A DNA stretch of 64,000 bases. It comes from Flavobacteriales bacterium (lineage in GTDB: Bacteria; Bacteroidota; Bacteroidia; Flavobacteriales_D; Sanyastnellaceae). Location: assembly GCA_027491075.1 (NCBI GenBank), contig JAIXWX010000034.1, positions 310,001 to 374,000 of the forward strand, given 5' to 3'. Within the stretch, counting starts at the first letter, position 1. Each line of letters begins with the position of its first letter. Of the stretch, positions 8,519-15,695 are shown piece by piece. The notes below the pieces were generated by a model, which saw only the letters and a list, made by a program, of their open reading frames with translations, ran no database searches and had not been told where the DNA came from. The translations under genes were made by a program, and so were the position numbers.

Positions 8519-8875
8519 ATGAGTATTGATTCCCAATCCTATAGCTTTTCTGACTTGATGGAAATGTTTGATGGAAACATTGACAATGTAAAATCTACCG
8601 TGAATATCTTTTGTTCTCAAATGGCGCTGGATATTCAAAATCTGAAACAGCATTTTTTGCGCAAAGACTTTTCTTCCGTTAAATCTTTCGCACACCGAAT
8701 GAAGCCAAATTTGAAAATGTTTCATATGATGGATTTGCACCAACTGGTCATGGATATAGAAAAAACTGCCATCGAAGGTGATCAAGGATTATTGGGACAG
8801 CAGCTAGAAGTTTTTTATGACAAAGCCCAGTCACGTTGTAAACTTATACTTAAAGAATCAGAAAAGTTAGTGTAG
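8519..8875 (+). CDS. Histidine phosphotransfer (Hpt) domain protein
   Basis: This 118-residue all-helical protein consists of a single Hpt domain. The phosphorylated histidine is predicted at H59 in the motif AHRMKPNLKMF (H followed by K three residues later, as in ArcB and Ypd1-like Hpt domains). Such proteins relay phosphate between a hybrid kinase and a response regulator. No kinase gene is adjacent; the nearest two-component genes are at 24-28 kb, and pairing with them is only a possibility. Its stop overlaps the GTG start of purN by one base. Confidence 0.8.
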   Translation: MSIDSQSYSFSDLMEMFDGNIDNVKSTVNIFCSQMALDIQNLKQHFLRKDFSSVKSFAHRMKPNLKMFHMMDLHQLVMDIEKTAIEGDQGLLGQQLEVFYDKAQSRCKLILKESEKLV

Positions 8876-9435
8876 TGAAAAAGAGATTGGTCATACTCGC
8901 CTCTGGGGGCGGTTCAAATGCGGACAACATTTGTACCTATTTTAAGAGCTCGAATAGAGCGGAAGTGGTTTTGATTGCCTGTAATAAAGCTGGAGCAGGC
9001 GCTTTTGAAGTGGCGCAAAAGCATGGGGTCGAGTCTTTTCTTATCGACAAGGAATCCTTTCATAATGGCGATTTCTTGCAACTAATAAATGACTACCGCC
9101 CAGATCTCATCATTCTAGCAGGCTTTCTATGGCGTGTCCCAGCTTACTTGGTGAGTGCTTTTCCTGATAAGATTCTAAACATTCATCCAGCATTACTTCC
9201 CAAGTACGGAGGAAAAGGAATGTATGGCCACTTCGTGCATGAAGCGGTAGTGGCGAATGGGGAAAAAGAATCTGGAATCACCGTCCATTGGGTCAATGAA
9301 CATTATGACGAGGGAGCTATCCTATTTCAAGCAACTGCTACAATTGACGAAAACGATGGTCCAAAGGAAGTAGAGCAAAAAGTAAGAGCGCTGGAAATCG
9401 CGCATTTTCCCCAGGTCATCGATTCTTTGCTCTAA
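8875..9435 (+). CDS. purN: Phosphoribosylglycinamide formyltransferase
   Basis: PurN transfers a formyl group from 10-formyl-THF to GAR, the third step of purine synthesis. The 186-residue protein shows the family marks: LASGGGSNADNI near the N terminus, the catalytic region NIHPALLPKYGGKGMYG (Asn, His), and HWVNEHYDEGAIL with the catalytic Asp. The start is GTG at 8875, overlapping the Hpt gene's TAG by one base. purL, another purine gene, lies at 15.7 kb but in a separate unit. Confidence 0.93.
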   Translation: MKKRLVILASGGGSNADNICTYFKSSNRAEVVLIACNKAGAGAFEVAQKHGVESFLIDKESFHNGDFLQLINDYRPDLIILAGFLWRVPAYLVSAFPDKILNIHPALLPKYGGKGMYGHFVHEAVVANGEKESGITVHWVNEHYDEGAILFQATATIDENDGPKEVEQKVRALEIAHFPQVIDSLL

Positions 9436-9444
9436 TATTGCATC

Positions 9445-10023
9445 ATGATTAATGCAGGTGAAATTCTTTCTTGTTTCATGGTATTGTTTGCGGTAATTGA
9501 TATTGTCGGAAGCATTCCTATTATTTTAGATATCAAAAAGAAAACAGGAAACATTCAGCCCTACACTACTACAGGCGTTTCACTTTTTCTTATGTTGATT
9601 TTTTTAATCGGGGGAGAAGGATTTTTGGGTTTGTTTGGAGTGGATGTGTATTCATTTGCTGTGGCAGGCTCTTTTATACTTTTTTTCATAGCATTGGAGA
9701 TGATTTTAGGCATCAAATTATTTAAGCAAAAAGAAGGGGCTGAAAAGACCGCGAGCATTGTGCCCTTGGCGTTTCCCATCATTGCTGGGGCAGGAACTTT
9801 TTCTACGCTCATATCATTAAGAGCAGAGTATCAGACCATCAACATAGCTATTGCCGTTGTACTCAATATGCCTTTGATTTTTGCAGTTCTTAAATTGACC
9901 AATCGCATTGAAAGGTTTCTGGGGGTGGGGGGTATAGCTATTCTTGAGAAAGTTTTTGGAATAATCATCCTCGCCATTGCATTGAAGTTGTTTAGTAAAA
10001 ATGCTCAGTTTTTATTCTCATGA
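9445..10023 (+). CDS. MarC family (UPF0056) integral membrane protein
   Basis: The 192-residue protein has about six membrane helices and the MarC pattern: an N-terminal helix running into DIVGSIPIILDIKKKTG, and later VPLAFPIIAGAGTFSTLISL. MarC proteins are inner-membrane proteins of unclear function; the early link to multiple antibiotic resistance has been withdrawn. The end overlaps rnhA by four bases (ATGA), placing it in the Hpt-purN-marC-rnhA line. Confidence 0.88.
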   Translation: MINAGEILSCFMVLFAVIDIVGSIPIILDIKKKTGNIQPYTTTGVSLFLMLIFLIGGEGFLGLFGVDVYSFAVAGSFILFFIALEMILGIKLFKQKEGAEKTASIVPLAFPIIAGAGTFSTLISLRAEYQTINIAIAVVLNMPLIFAVLKLTNRIERFLGVGGIAILEKVFGIIILAIALKLFSKNAQFLFS

Positions 10024-10505
10024 GCGGAATTCCCATTACGATTTATACGGATGGCGCAGCAAAAGGAAATCCAGGGCCTGGTGGATACGGTATCGTACTG
10101 ATGTCTGGTCCACATTACAAAGAGCTATCTCAAGGATTTCGTTTGACAACCAATAACCGGATGGAACTTCTCAGTGTATGCGTGGCTTTGGAAATGCTCA
10201 AAACTGAAAATTGCTCGGTGTTGATTTATAGCGATTCCCGTTATGTTGTGGATGCAATAGAAAAGGATTGGATTGGGGGGTGGGTCAAGAGAAATTGGAA
10301 GAATGTTAAAAATCCTGATTTGTGGAGTCGATATTTGAGAATAGCTTCAAAACATCGCGTAAAATTTCAATGGATACGGGGCCACAATGGCAACAAATAC
10401 AATGAGGTGTGCGATGCTCTAGCTGTCGCTGCCAGCAATGGAAAGGATCTTCTAGTGGACGATTGGTACGAAAAATATGGGAGAGATCAACAAACACTTA
10501 TTTGA
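10020..10505 (+). CDS. rnhA: Ribonuclease HI
   Basis: A 161-residue single-domain RNase HI that degrades RNA in RNA-DNA hybrids. All catalytic acids are visible: D11 (YTDGAAKGNPGPGG), E49 (NRMELL), D72 (SDSRYVV) and D132 (NEVCDALA), with the helper His at H122 (RGHNGNKYNE). The basic protrusion (GGWVKRNWKNVKNPDLW) as in E. coli RNase HI is present. The ATG overlaps the marC stop. Confidence 0.95.
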   Translation: MSGIPITIYTDGAAKGNPGPGGYGIVLMSGPHYKELSQGFRLTTNNRMELLSVCVALEMLKTENCSVLIYSDSRYVVDAIEKDWIGGWVKRNWKNVKNPDLWSRYLRIASKHRVKFQWIRGHNGNKYNEVCDALAVAASNGKDLLVDDWYEKYGRDQQTLI

Positions 10506-10534
10506 CTTGTTTGATCAATTATCGAATACATTTG
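10501..10534 (+). promoter_or_regulatory. Promoter: TTTG (-33), 22-base spacer, TACATTTG (-7)
   Basis: A TTTG at 10501-10504 precedes a perfect TACATTTG box at 10527-10534 with 22 bases between. A second TTG at 10508-10510 with a 16-base spacer is an alternative. The element spans the rnhA stop and directs the acyl-CoA dehydrogenase gene, giving a leader of about 35 bases. Confidence 0.6.
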
Positions 10535-10571
10535 CCGCTGCATTTTAATAGAAACTTGCAAATCTTAATAC

Positions 10572-11750
10572 ATGCGTACAGATCTTTATCAGGGTCATGA
10601 CTACTATTTAATGGACGAGTTGTTGACCGAAGAGCACAAGTTAGTGCGAGACACCGCCAGAGCGTGGGTGAAAAAAGAGGTATCCCCTCTTATTGAAGGA
10701 GCTTGGGAGAAGGGAGAATTTCCTCGCCATCTCATCAAGGGACTTGCAGAAATTGGAGGTTTCGGACCTTATATCCCAGCGGAATATGGCGGAGCTGGCC
10801 TTGACCAAATTGCTTATGGAATTATTATGCAAGAATTGGAGCGCTGCGACAGCGGTTTGCGCTCTACCTCTTCAGTACAAAGCTCATTAGTGATGTATCC
10901 GATTTGGAAATATGGAACTGAAGAGCAAAGACAAAAATACCTTCCCAAATTGGCCAGTGGTGAGTGGATTGGATGTTTTGGTTTGACCGAGCCAGATCAC
11001 GGCTCGAATCCTGCTGGAATGACCACAAATTTCAAGGATGCTGGAGATCACTATGTGCTCAACGGTGCGAAAATGTGGATATCCAATGCGCCTTTCGCAC
11101 AAGTAGCAGTGGTTTGGGCAAAGAATGAAGAAGGAAGAATACATGGAATCATAGTAGAGCGAGGCATGGAAGGATTTACAACACCAACCATGCATGGAAA
11201 ATGGAGTCTTCGTGCTTCCGATACGGGCGAACTTATTTTTGACAATGTAAAAGTGCCAAAAGGAAATCTTCTTCCTGGAAGAAGCGGATTGGGTGCACCT
11301 TTAAGTTGCTTGGATAGCGCCCGATATGGAATTGCCTGGGGAGCCATTGGAGCTGCTTTGGATTGCTATGATGTAGCATTGCGTTACAGCCAAGAGCGTC
11401 AGCAGTTCAATAAGCCGATTGGAGCTTTTCAGTTACAGCAAAAGAAATTGGCAGAGATGATCACAGAGATCACCAAGGCGCAGCTATTGACCTACCGATT
11501 GGGACAGTTGAGAAACGAAGGCCGAGCTACTTCTGCGCAAATTTCTATGGCAAAGCGTAACAACGTGAATATGGCGATTCAAATCGCTCGAGAGGCCAGA
11601 CAGATATTAGGTGGTATGGGAATTACCAATGAATATCCAATCATGCGTCACATGTGCAATTTGGAAAGCGTAATTACATACGAGGGAACACACGATGTTC
11701 ACTTGCTCATCACCGGAATGGACATCACCGGATTTGACGCGTTTAAGTAA
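10572..11750 (+). CDS. gcdH: Acyl-CoA dehydrogenase, glutaryl-CoA dehydrogenase type
   Basis: A 392-residue flavoprotein of the acyl-CoA dehydrogenase family. The catalytic base is predicted at E371 in YEGTHDVHLL, the position used by glutaryl-CoA dehydrogenases. The FAD-binding segment FGLTEPDHGSNP, substrate-pocket segments (RSTSSVQSSLVM) and overall length fit GcdH, which converts glutaryl-CoA to crotonyl-CoA in lysine and tryptophan catabolism. It acts in the cytosol with ETF as electron acceptor. It has its own promoter and is followed by a strong terminator, so it is probably monocistronic. Confidence 0.88.
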   Translation: MRTDLYQGHDYYLMDELLTEEHKLVRDTARAWVKKEVSPLIEGAWEKGEFPRHLIKGLAEIGGFGPYIPAEYGGAGLDQIAYGIIMQELERCDSGLRSTSSVQSSLVMYPIWKYGTEEQRQKYLPKLASGEWIGCFGLTEPDHGSNPAGMTTNFKDAGDHYVLNGAKMWISNAPFAQVAVVWAKNEEGRIHGIIVERGMEGFTTPTMHGKWSLRASDTGELIFDNVKVPKGNLLPGRSGLGAPLSCLDSARYGIAWGAIGAALDCYDVALRYSQERQQFNKPIGAFQLQQKKLAEMITEITKAQLLTYRLGQLRNEGRATSAQISMAKRNNVNMAIQIAREARQILGGMGITNEYPIMRHMCNLESVITYEGTHDVHLLITGMDITGFDAFK

Positions 11751-11769
11751 GTATAATTTACATAGAAGA

Positions 11770-11803
11770 AACCGTCTAGTCAAAGACTAGGCGGTTTTTT
11801 TTT
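11770..11803 (+). terminator. Intrinsic terminator after gcdH
   Basis: A 12-base-pair stem (AACCGTCTAGTC with GACTAGGCGGTT, one G-U pair, loop AAA) is followed by nine T residues. It lies between convergent gcdH and the omega-amidase gene, and its T tract reaches the amidase stop codon. On the minus strand the run after the stem is less regular (TTTCTTCT), so it is best seen as a plus-strand terminator with possible weak bidirectional action. Confidence 0.92.
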
Positions 11804-12564
11804 CACCTCAAAACTGGAAATTTCTTCCGAAACTCATGGAGCTCTTCAGGATTTAGGAAACAATGAAGGATACCTTCCTGATGAGAAGGTAGCTCTCGAA
11901 GTGCTTCTCCTTTGAAGTTGAGAATGACGGAGTCCCCGCTGTGCTCGATCCCTTCGCGATCGCTCCCAACGCGATTAACTCCGATAGTATAAGCTTGATT
12001 CTCTATGGCACGAGCCTTTAACAAAGTGGACCAGGGAAATGCTCTTACAGAAGGCCAATTGGCTACATAAAGCAAAACGTCGTAGCTAACTTCTCCTTCC
12101 AAAATACTATTCCTTGCGTTTTCAGGAAAACGTAAATCAAAACAGATTTGAGGCTTGATCTTCCATCCCCGCCATTCAAATACCAATTCCTTGTCACCTG
12201 CTTTATAGTGCTCACTTTCTTTTCCGATGGAAAAAAGATTGATCTTATCGTAGTACAGATGCTCTCCGTTAGGAAAGGCAATGAGACATCGATTGTAATA
12301 TTCATCGCCATCTTTTGTGGAAACGCTACCGATTATCGCGGCGTTTTTCTCTTTTGAAATTTCAAGCATCCAAAGCAAAGTGGGCATCTCTGGAGTATAG
12401 CTTTCGGCCACCACCTCGGGTCGCATGCTAAACCCTGTTGTAAACATCTCTGGTAGCACTATTAAATCACTGTCCGAAATATCGTTAAGCATCGACCGAA
12501 TTTTCATTCGGTTGACTTCTGGTTCTTCCCACTGAATATCGAATTGTACGGCATGTATATTCAT
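11803..12564 (-). CDS. Nitrilase-superfamily amidase, omega-amidase (YafV) type
   Basis: The 253-residue enzyme has the nitrilase triad: E39 (LPEMFTTGF), K107 (YYDKINLF) and C141 (ICFDLRFPE). The short length and sequence around the triad resemble YafV/omega-amidases, which hydrolyse 2-oxoglutaramate or 2-oxosuccinamate to the dicarboxylic acid plus ammonia. Such substrates arise from glutamine-dependent transaminases, and a methionine-type aminotransferase is encoded in the same operon, which supports this assignment. It is the last gene of the operon starting at the pyrophosphatase, 12 bases after the sorting-domain miniprotein. Confidence 0.8.
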   Translation of the reverse strand: MNIHAVQFDIQWEEPEVNRMKIRSMLNDISDSDLIVLPEMFTTGFSMRPEVVAESYTPEMPTLLWMLEISKEKNAAIIGSVSTKDGDEYYNRCLIAFPNGEHLYYDKINLFSIGKESEHYKAGDKELVFEWRGWKIKPQICFDLRFPENARNSILEGEVSYDVLLYVANWPSVRAFPWSTLLKARAIENQAYTIGVNRVGSDREGIEHSGDSVILNFKGEALRELPSHQEGILHCFLNPEELHEFRKKFPVLR

Positions 12565-12576
12565 TTTTCCTATGCT

Positions 12577-12810
12577 TTATTTTTTCTCTCCCCAACCCTC
12601 CAGCAAAATTCTCTTTTCATTTTGTAATTTGTAACGATAGTTCCCAGGAGGAACGTCGCTTACATCTAATATCTTCTTAGAAGTAAATATTCTGTTTCGA
12701 TACTTCATTTCACCGGCTTGATTCTCTAAGTAAAAATCCACGGGCAGAATCTCCGGCTCTCCCAGATCAACGATGATTATATCTTCAAAAGGATTGGGAG
12801 AAATCTTCAT
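12577..12810 (-). CDS. Stand-alone T9SS type A sorting-domain-like miniprotein
   Basis: The 77-residue product begins MKISPNPFED and ends with a segment like a T9SS sorting domain (KKILDVSDVPPGNYRYKLQNE...GWGEKK). These are hallmarks of type A C-terminal sorting domains: the PNPF motif, an Ig-like sandwich, the DVSxxPxGxY turn and a final basic strand. Normally this domain sits at the end of a large secreted protein with a signal peptide; here there is neither cargo nor signal peptide. The start overlaps the PH-domain gene's stop (ATGA), so it is translated as an operon member. It may be a remnant, an intracellular adaptor, or the product of slippage from the upstream frame. Confidence 0.7.
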   Translation of the reverse strand: MKISPNPFEDIIIVDLGEPEILPVDFYLENQAGEMKYRNRIFTSKKILDVSDVPPGNYRYKLQNEKRILLEGWGEKK

Positions 12811-13235
12811 TTTTTCTTTTTATAAATTACTTCAACCTGCGGATTTATTGAAATGATAGCGTCAATAAAGGCTTGCTTGTCTTTGGGAGAAATTAATACA
12901 CTTCCACTTTTGCCGTAACGAATATCAAGCCTATCCAAGGATGCAGCTGGGGAACTCAATGGATTGTTCGTTTCTTTAATCCGCTTAATTTCTTGGATGG
13001 AAATCGATGTTCTATAAAGTATACTAAACCGAATAATCAATCGGTTTTGGTCTATTTTATAGGTGGTATCATACATAAGAAACAAGATACTACCTAGAAA
13101 AAGCAAAATCATGGAAAAAATGAAGTAGGAGTGTGACTCAAATAATGCTAATGCAGCTACAGTTCCAATAACAACAACTAAAGGGATAACCAATTCTAGT
13201 CCCAGCTTGGTTCTAAAATGAAATGATTCTTTCAT
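12807..13235 (-). CDS. Bacterial PH-domain membrane protein
   Basis: This 142-residue protein has two N-terminal membrane helices (residues about 13-60) followed by a beta-rich cytosolic segment (YKIDQNRLIIRFSILYRTSISIQEIKRI). This is typical of small bacterial PH (YyaB/DUF1200-like) proteins. Their function is generally unknown. The C terminus ends in four lysines encoded on an A-rich run ending AAAAAATGA, which overlaps the next gene's ATG; the two could be linked by reinitiation or rare frameshifting. Confidence 0.7.
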   Translation of the reverse strand: MKESFHFRTKLGLELVIPLVVVIGTVAALALFESHSYFIFSMILLFLGSILFLMYDTTYKIDQNRLIIRFSILYRTSISIQEIKRIKETNNPLSSPAASLDRLDIRYGKSGSVLISPKDKQAFIDAIISINPQVEVIYKKKK

Positions 13236-13237
13236 AG

Positions 13238-13888
13238 TTAGAAAAGTTGAATTTCTTCATTTGAAATCACATGATTGCCTTTTTGTGGCTTCTTGGCTTT
13301 TAAAATCATAGCCTTCGCCACATCTGAAGCCTGAACTGCCCTCCATTTTTTCGGAATAATCCAGTGGAAAATCTGCATGATAATCTGACCCATCTTTTCT
13401 CCAAAACGGAACTCTTTTCTCGGACCCAATAGCATTGAGGGACGTACAATGTACAAACTCTCGAGATCTAAATTTTTCAAGGCTTCCTCAATTTCTCCTT
13501 TAAGCCTAGCATACGAATTTACGGATTGGGCATCTGCACCCGCAGCACTAATCTTCAGCATCACCTTAATCCCGTTTTTCTTTGCCGCTTTACCAAGAGC
13601 TAAGGGTATGTCAAAATCAACTTTGCGATAGGCGCTTTTGTTGCCTTGTACTTTTTTATTCGTTGTTCCTATGCAGCAATATAACTCATCTACGCCTTCT
13701 AGTGCGGCAGCAACTTGATCGAATAGCTCATAGTTTACTATGATTTCATTTTCCTTGGAACTTTGAATTCCTTGGGGAGATCTTTGCAATAGTCGTATTT
13801 CTGAAACTTCTTCACGGAGTTGCAGCTGGTGTCGAAGCATACTTCCTACCAGTCCTGTGGATCCTGCTATAGCAACAATTCTACTCAT
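13238..13888 (-). CDS. NAD(P)-binding Rossmann-fold oxidoreductase
   Basis: The 216-residue protein opens with a dinucleotide-binding motif (VAIAGSTGLVGSML) and continues as a short atypical SDR of the HTATIP2/NAD(P)H-binding kind. A conserved cysteine pair region (DELYCCIGTTNKK) and a late YIVRPSMLLGPRKEFRFGE segment are characteristic. The substrate is not known. It sits two bases from its neighbours on both sides in the pyrophosphatase operon. Confidence 0.8.
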   Translation of the reverse strand: MSRIVAIAGSTGLVGSMLRHQLQLREEVSEIRLLQRSPQGIQSSKENEIIVNYELFDQVAAALEGVDELYCCIGTTNKKVQGNKSAYRKVDFDIPLALGKAAKKNGIKVMLKISAAGADAQSVNSYARLKGEIEEALKNLDLESLYIVRPSMLLGPRKEFRFGEKMGQIIMQIFHWIIPKKWRAVQASDVAKAMILKAKKPQKGNHVISNEEIQLF

Positions 13889-13890
13889 GA

Positions 13891-15030
13891 TTAAAAAGTT
13901 AAATTATTGATAATTTGAGCTGCTTGCTGCATCGTTTCATCGTCTTTTGCAAAACACATCCGCACTACTTTATGATCCCTTCCATCTGGATAAAAGACGG
14001 AGCAAGGAATGGTAGTGAGACGGTGTTCTTTTGTCCAGCGAATGGCTATGTCGGTATCTTTTTCATCGGACATATCGCTGAAGTCAGCCAATACAAAATA
14101 GGTTCCAGTACACGGCAGAAATTTCAATTTCGGATGTTCTATTTGCTTTAAAAATCCATCTCTTTTATTTTGATAGAAAGAAGAAAGCTCTAGGTAATTT
14201 TTAGGATTTTCTAGATATTCATTCAAAGCATATTGTACGGGAGTGTTGCAGCTGAATACATTGAATTGATGCACTTTTCTGAACTCGTTCATCAGAGAAG
14301 CATCTGCAATGGCATAGCCCATTTTCCAACCCGTCATATGGAAAGTTTTACCAAATGAAAAGACCGAAAGAACATTGTTGCGAATTTCTGGATATTTCAA
14401 TGCACTATCATGTGATTTACCATCGAATAAGATATGCTCGTACACCTCATCGCTTAACAAAACGATATCTGTTCCGGAGATCATTTGCGCTAATTGTTTC
14501 ATATCACCTTCGTTTAAGGAAGTTCCTGTTGGATTGTGCGGGTGATTTATAACGATCATGGCTGTTTTTTCAGTGATGGCTTCTTCTAGCTTTTCCCAAG
14601 GAATACTGTATTCAGGGTGAGATAGATATAACCACTTCACTTTTCCACCCGCGAGTGTCACAGCAGGAGCATAACAATCATAGGCGGGAGCAAATAGAAT
14701 TACCTCATCTCCAGGGTGCACAAACGCTTGAATGGCGGTGAATATGGCTTGTGTTGCCCCAGCAGTAATGGTGATCTCTCCTTCAGGATCATAAGATCCG
14801 AATAGGGAGTACTTTTGAGCGAGTACCTTGCGCAACTCTGGAATTCCAGGCATAGGGGCATATTGATTTTTTCCTGTTTCAATATACTTTTTCATCAACA
14901 TTCCCCATGCCTCGTCTATGGGGAATGAGGGAAAGCCCTGTCCGAGGTTCACCGCGTTGTGTTTCGCCGCTAGGGCTGACATGACCGAGAAAATGGTTGT
15001 TCCCACATCAGGGAGCTTAGAGGTTCTCAT
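13891..15030 (-). CDS. Methionine aminotransferase-like PLP enzyme
   Basis: A class I fold-type aminotransferase of 379 residues. PLP lysine is K228 in SVFSFGKTFHMTGWKMGYA; other marks are the NHPHNPTG motif and LSDEVYEHI with the PLP-contacting Asp and Tyr. It resembles YbdL-type methionine or glutamine-dependent aminotransferases, which convert 4-methylthio-2-oxobutyrate to methionine with glutamine as one donor. The omega-amidase three genes downstream would remove the resulting 2-oxoglutaramate and make the transfer irreversible. Its start overlaps the stop of ppa by four bases. Confidence 0.85.
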   Translation of the reverse strand: MRTSKLPDVGTTIFSVMSALAAKHNAVNLGQGFPSFPIDEAWGMLMKKYIETGKNQYAPMPGIPELRKVLAQKYSLFGSYDPEGEITITAGATQAIFTAIQAFVHPGDEVILFAPAYDCYAPAVTLAGGKVKWLYLSHPEYSIPWEKLEEAITEKTAMIVINHPHNPTGTSLNEGDMKQLAQMISGTDIVLLSDEVYEHILFDGKSHDSALKYPEIRNNVLSVFSFGKTFHMTGWKMGYAIADASLMNEFRKVHQFNVFSCNTPVQYALNEYLENPKNYLELSSFYQNKRDGFLKQIEHPKLKFLPCTGTYFVLADFSDMSDEKDTDIAIRWTKEHRLTTIPCSVFYPDGRDHKVVRMCFAKDDETMQQAAQIINNLTF

Positions 15031-15566
15031 TTGCCAAATTTATTTTCATAACGGGCAATGCATGCCTCAATGATATCCAATGCTTGATAGGCTGGTAGAA
15101 ACTCATCAACGACTACTGTTTTCTTGCTTAGCGTCTTGTATTCACTGAAGAAATGTTTCATTTCTAGTTTATAGTTTTCAGGCAACTCCTCAACGCTGTT
15201 GATGTGTGCAACACTCATATCACCTTCTGCCACGGCGATGATCTTTTCATCTTTCTCTCCATTATCAATCATCTCCATATAGCCAATGACTTTTGTTTTT
15301 ACCAAACAAAGAGGTTGAATCGAAACTTGAGACAGAACAAGAATATCGAGCGGATCTCCATCTTCGCCCAGGGTTCTAGGAATGAATCCATAGTTGATGG
15401 GATAGTGAAATGCCGCAAAAACGACACGGTCCAATTTTAGCAGGCCGCTTTTTTTATCCACCTCATACTTCGCTTTACTGCCTTGAGAAATTTCTACAAT
15501 GCCCTTTACCCGGGCTTCTGATTTTTTGAAGTCATGGTCGACCTCATGCCATGGATGTGCTATCAT
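15027..15566 (-). CDS. ppa: Inorganic pyrophosphatase (family I)
   Basis: The roughly 179-residue enzyme carries the family I signature DGDPLDILVL with metal-binding aspartates, preceded by the NYGFIPRTLGEDG segment. It hydrolyses pyrophosphate to drive biosynthesis. I place the start at ATG 15566; the upstream TTG would add five residues only. A near-consensus box (TACTTTAG) lies just before it. It is the first gene of a six-gene minus-strand operon. Confidence 0.92.
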   Translation of the reverse strand: MIAHPWHEVDHDFKKSEARVKGIVEISQGSKAKYEVDKKSGLLKLDRVVFAAFHYPINYGFIPRTLGEDGDPLDILVLSQVSIQPLCLVKTKVIGYMEMIDNGEKDEKIIAVAEGDMSVAHINSVEELPENYKLEMKHFFSEYKTLSKKTVVVDEFLPAYQALDIIEACIARYENKFGK

Positions 15567-15678
15567 GGGCCTAAAGTACAAAACAGCCCATGTTTATTGA
15601 AGCGTAATTGTGAATAATTATAGGACTTTACGGGCATTTCAGAGCTAGATGCGTGGTCTGGAATCCGTTGGTTGTGGT

Positions 15679-15686
15679 TATATTTG
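15679..15686 (+). promoter_or_regulatory. purL -7 promoter box (TATATTTG)
   Basis: A perfect TAnnTTTG element ends nine bases before the purL ATG at 15696, so the transcript should have almost no leader. I see no TTG at the ideal -33 distance, only TTG triplets closer in at 15668-15670 and 15672-15674. Confidence 0.5.
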
Positions 15687-15695
15687 CCCGCATAA

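Noticed and set aside
8453-8785. N-terminal extension of gldA to 8785
   Set aside because: The extra 111 residues are unlike GldA, overlap the divergent Hpt gene and lie upstream of the gldA promoter.
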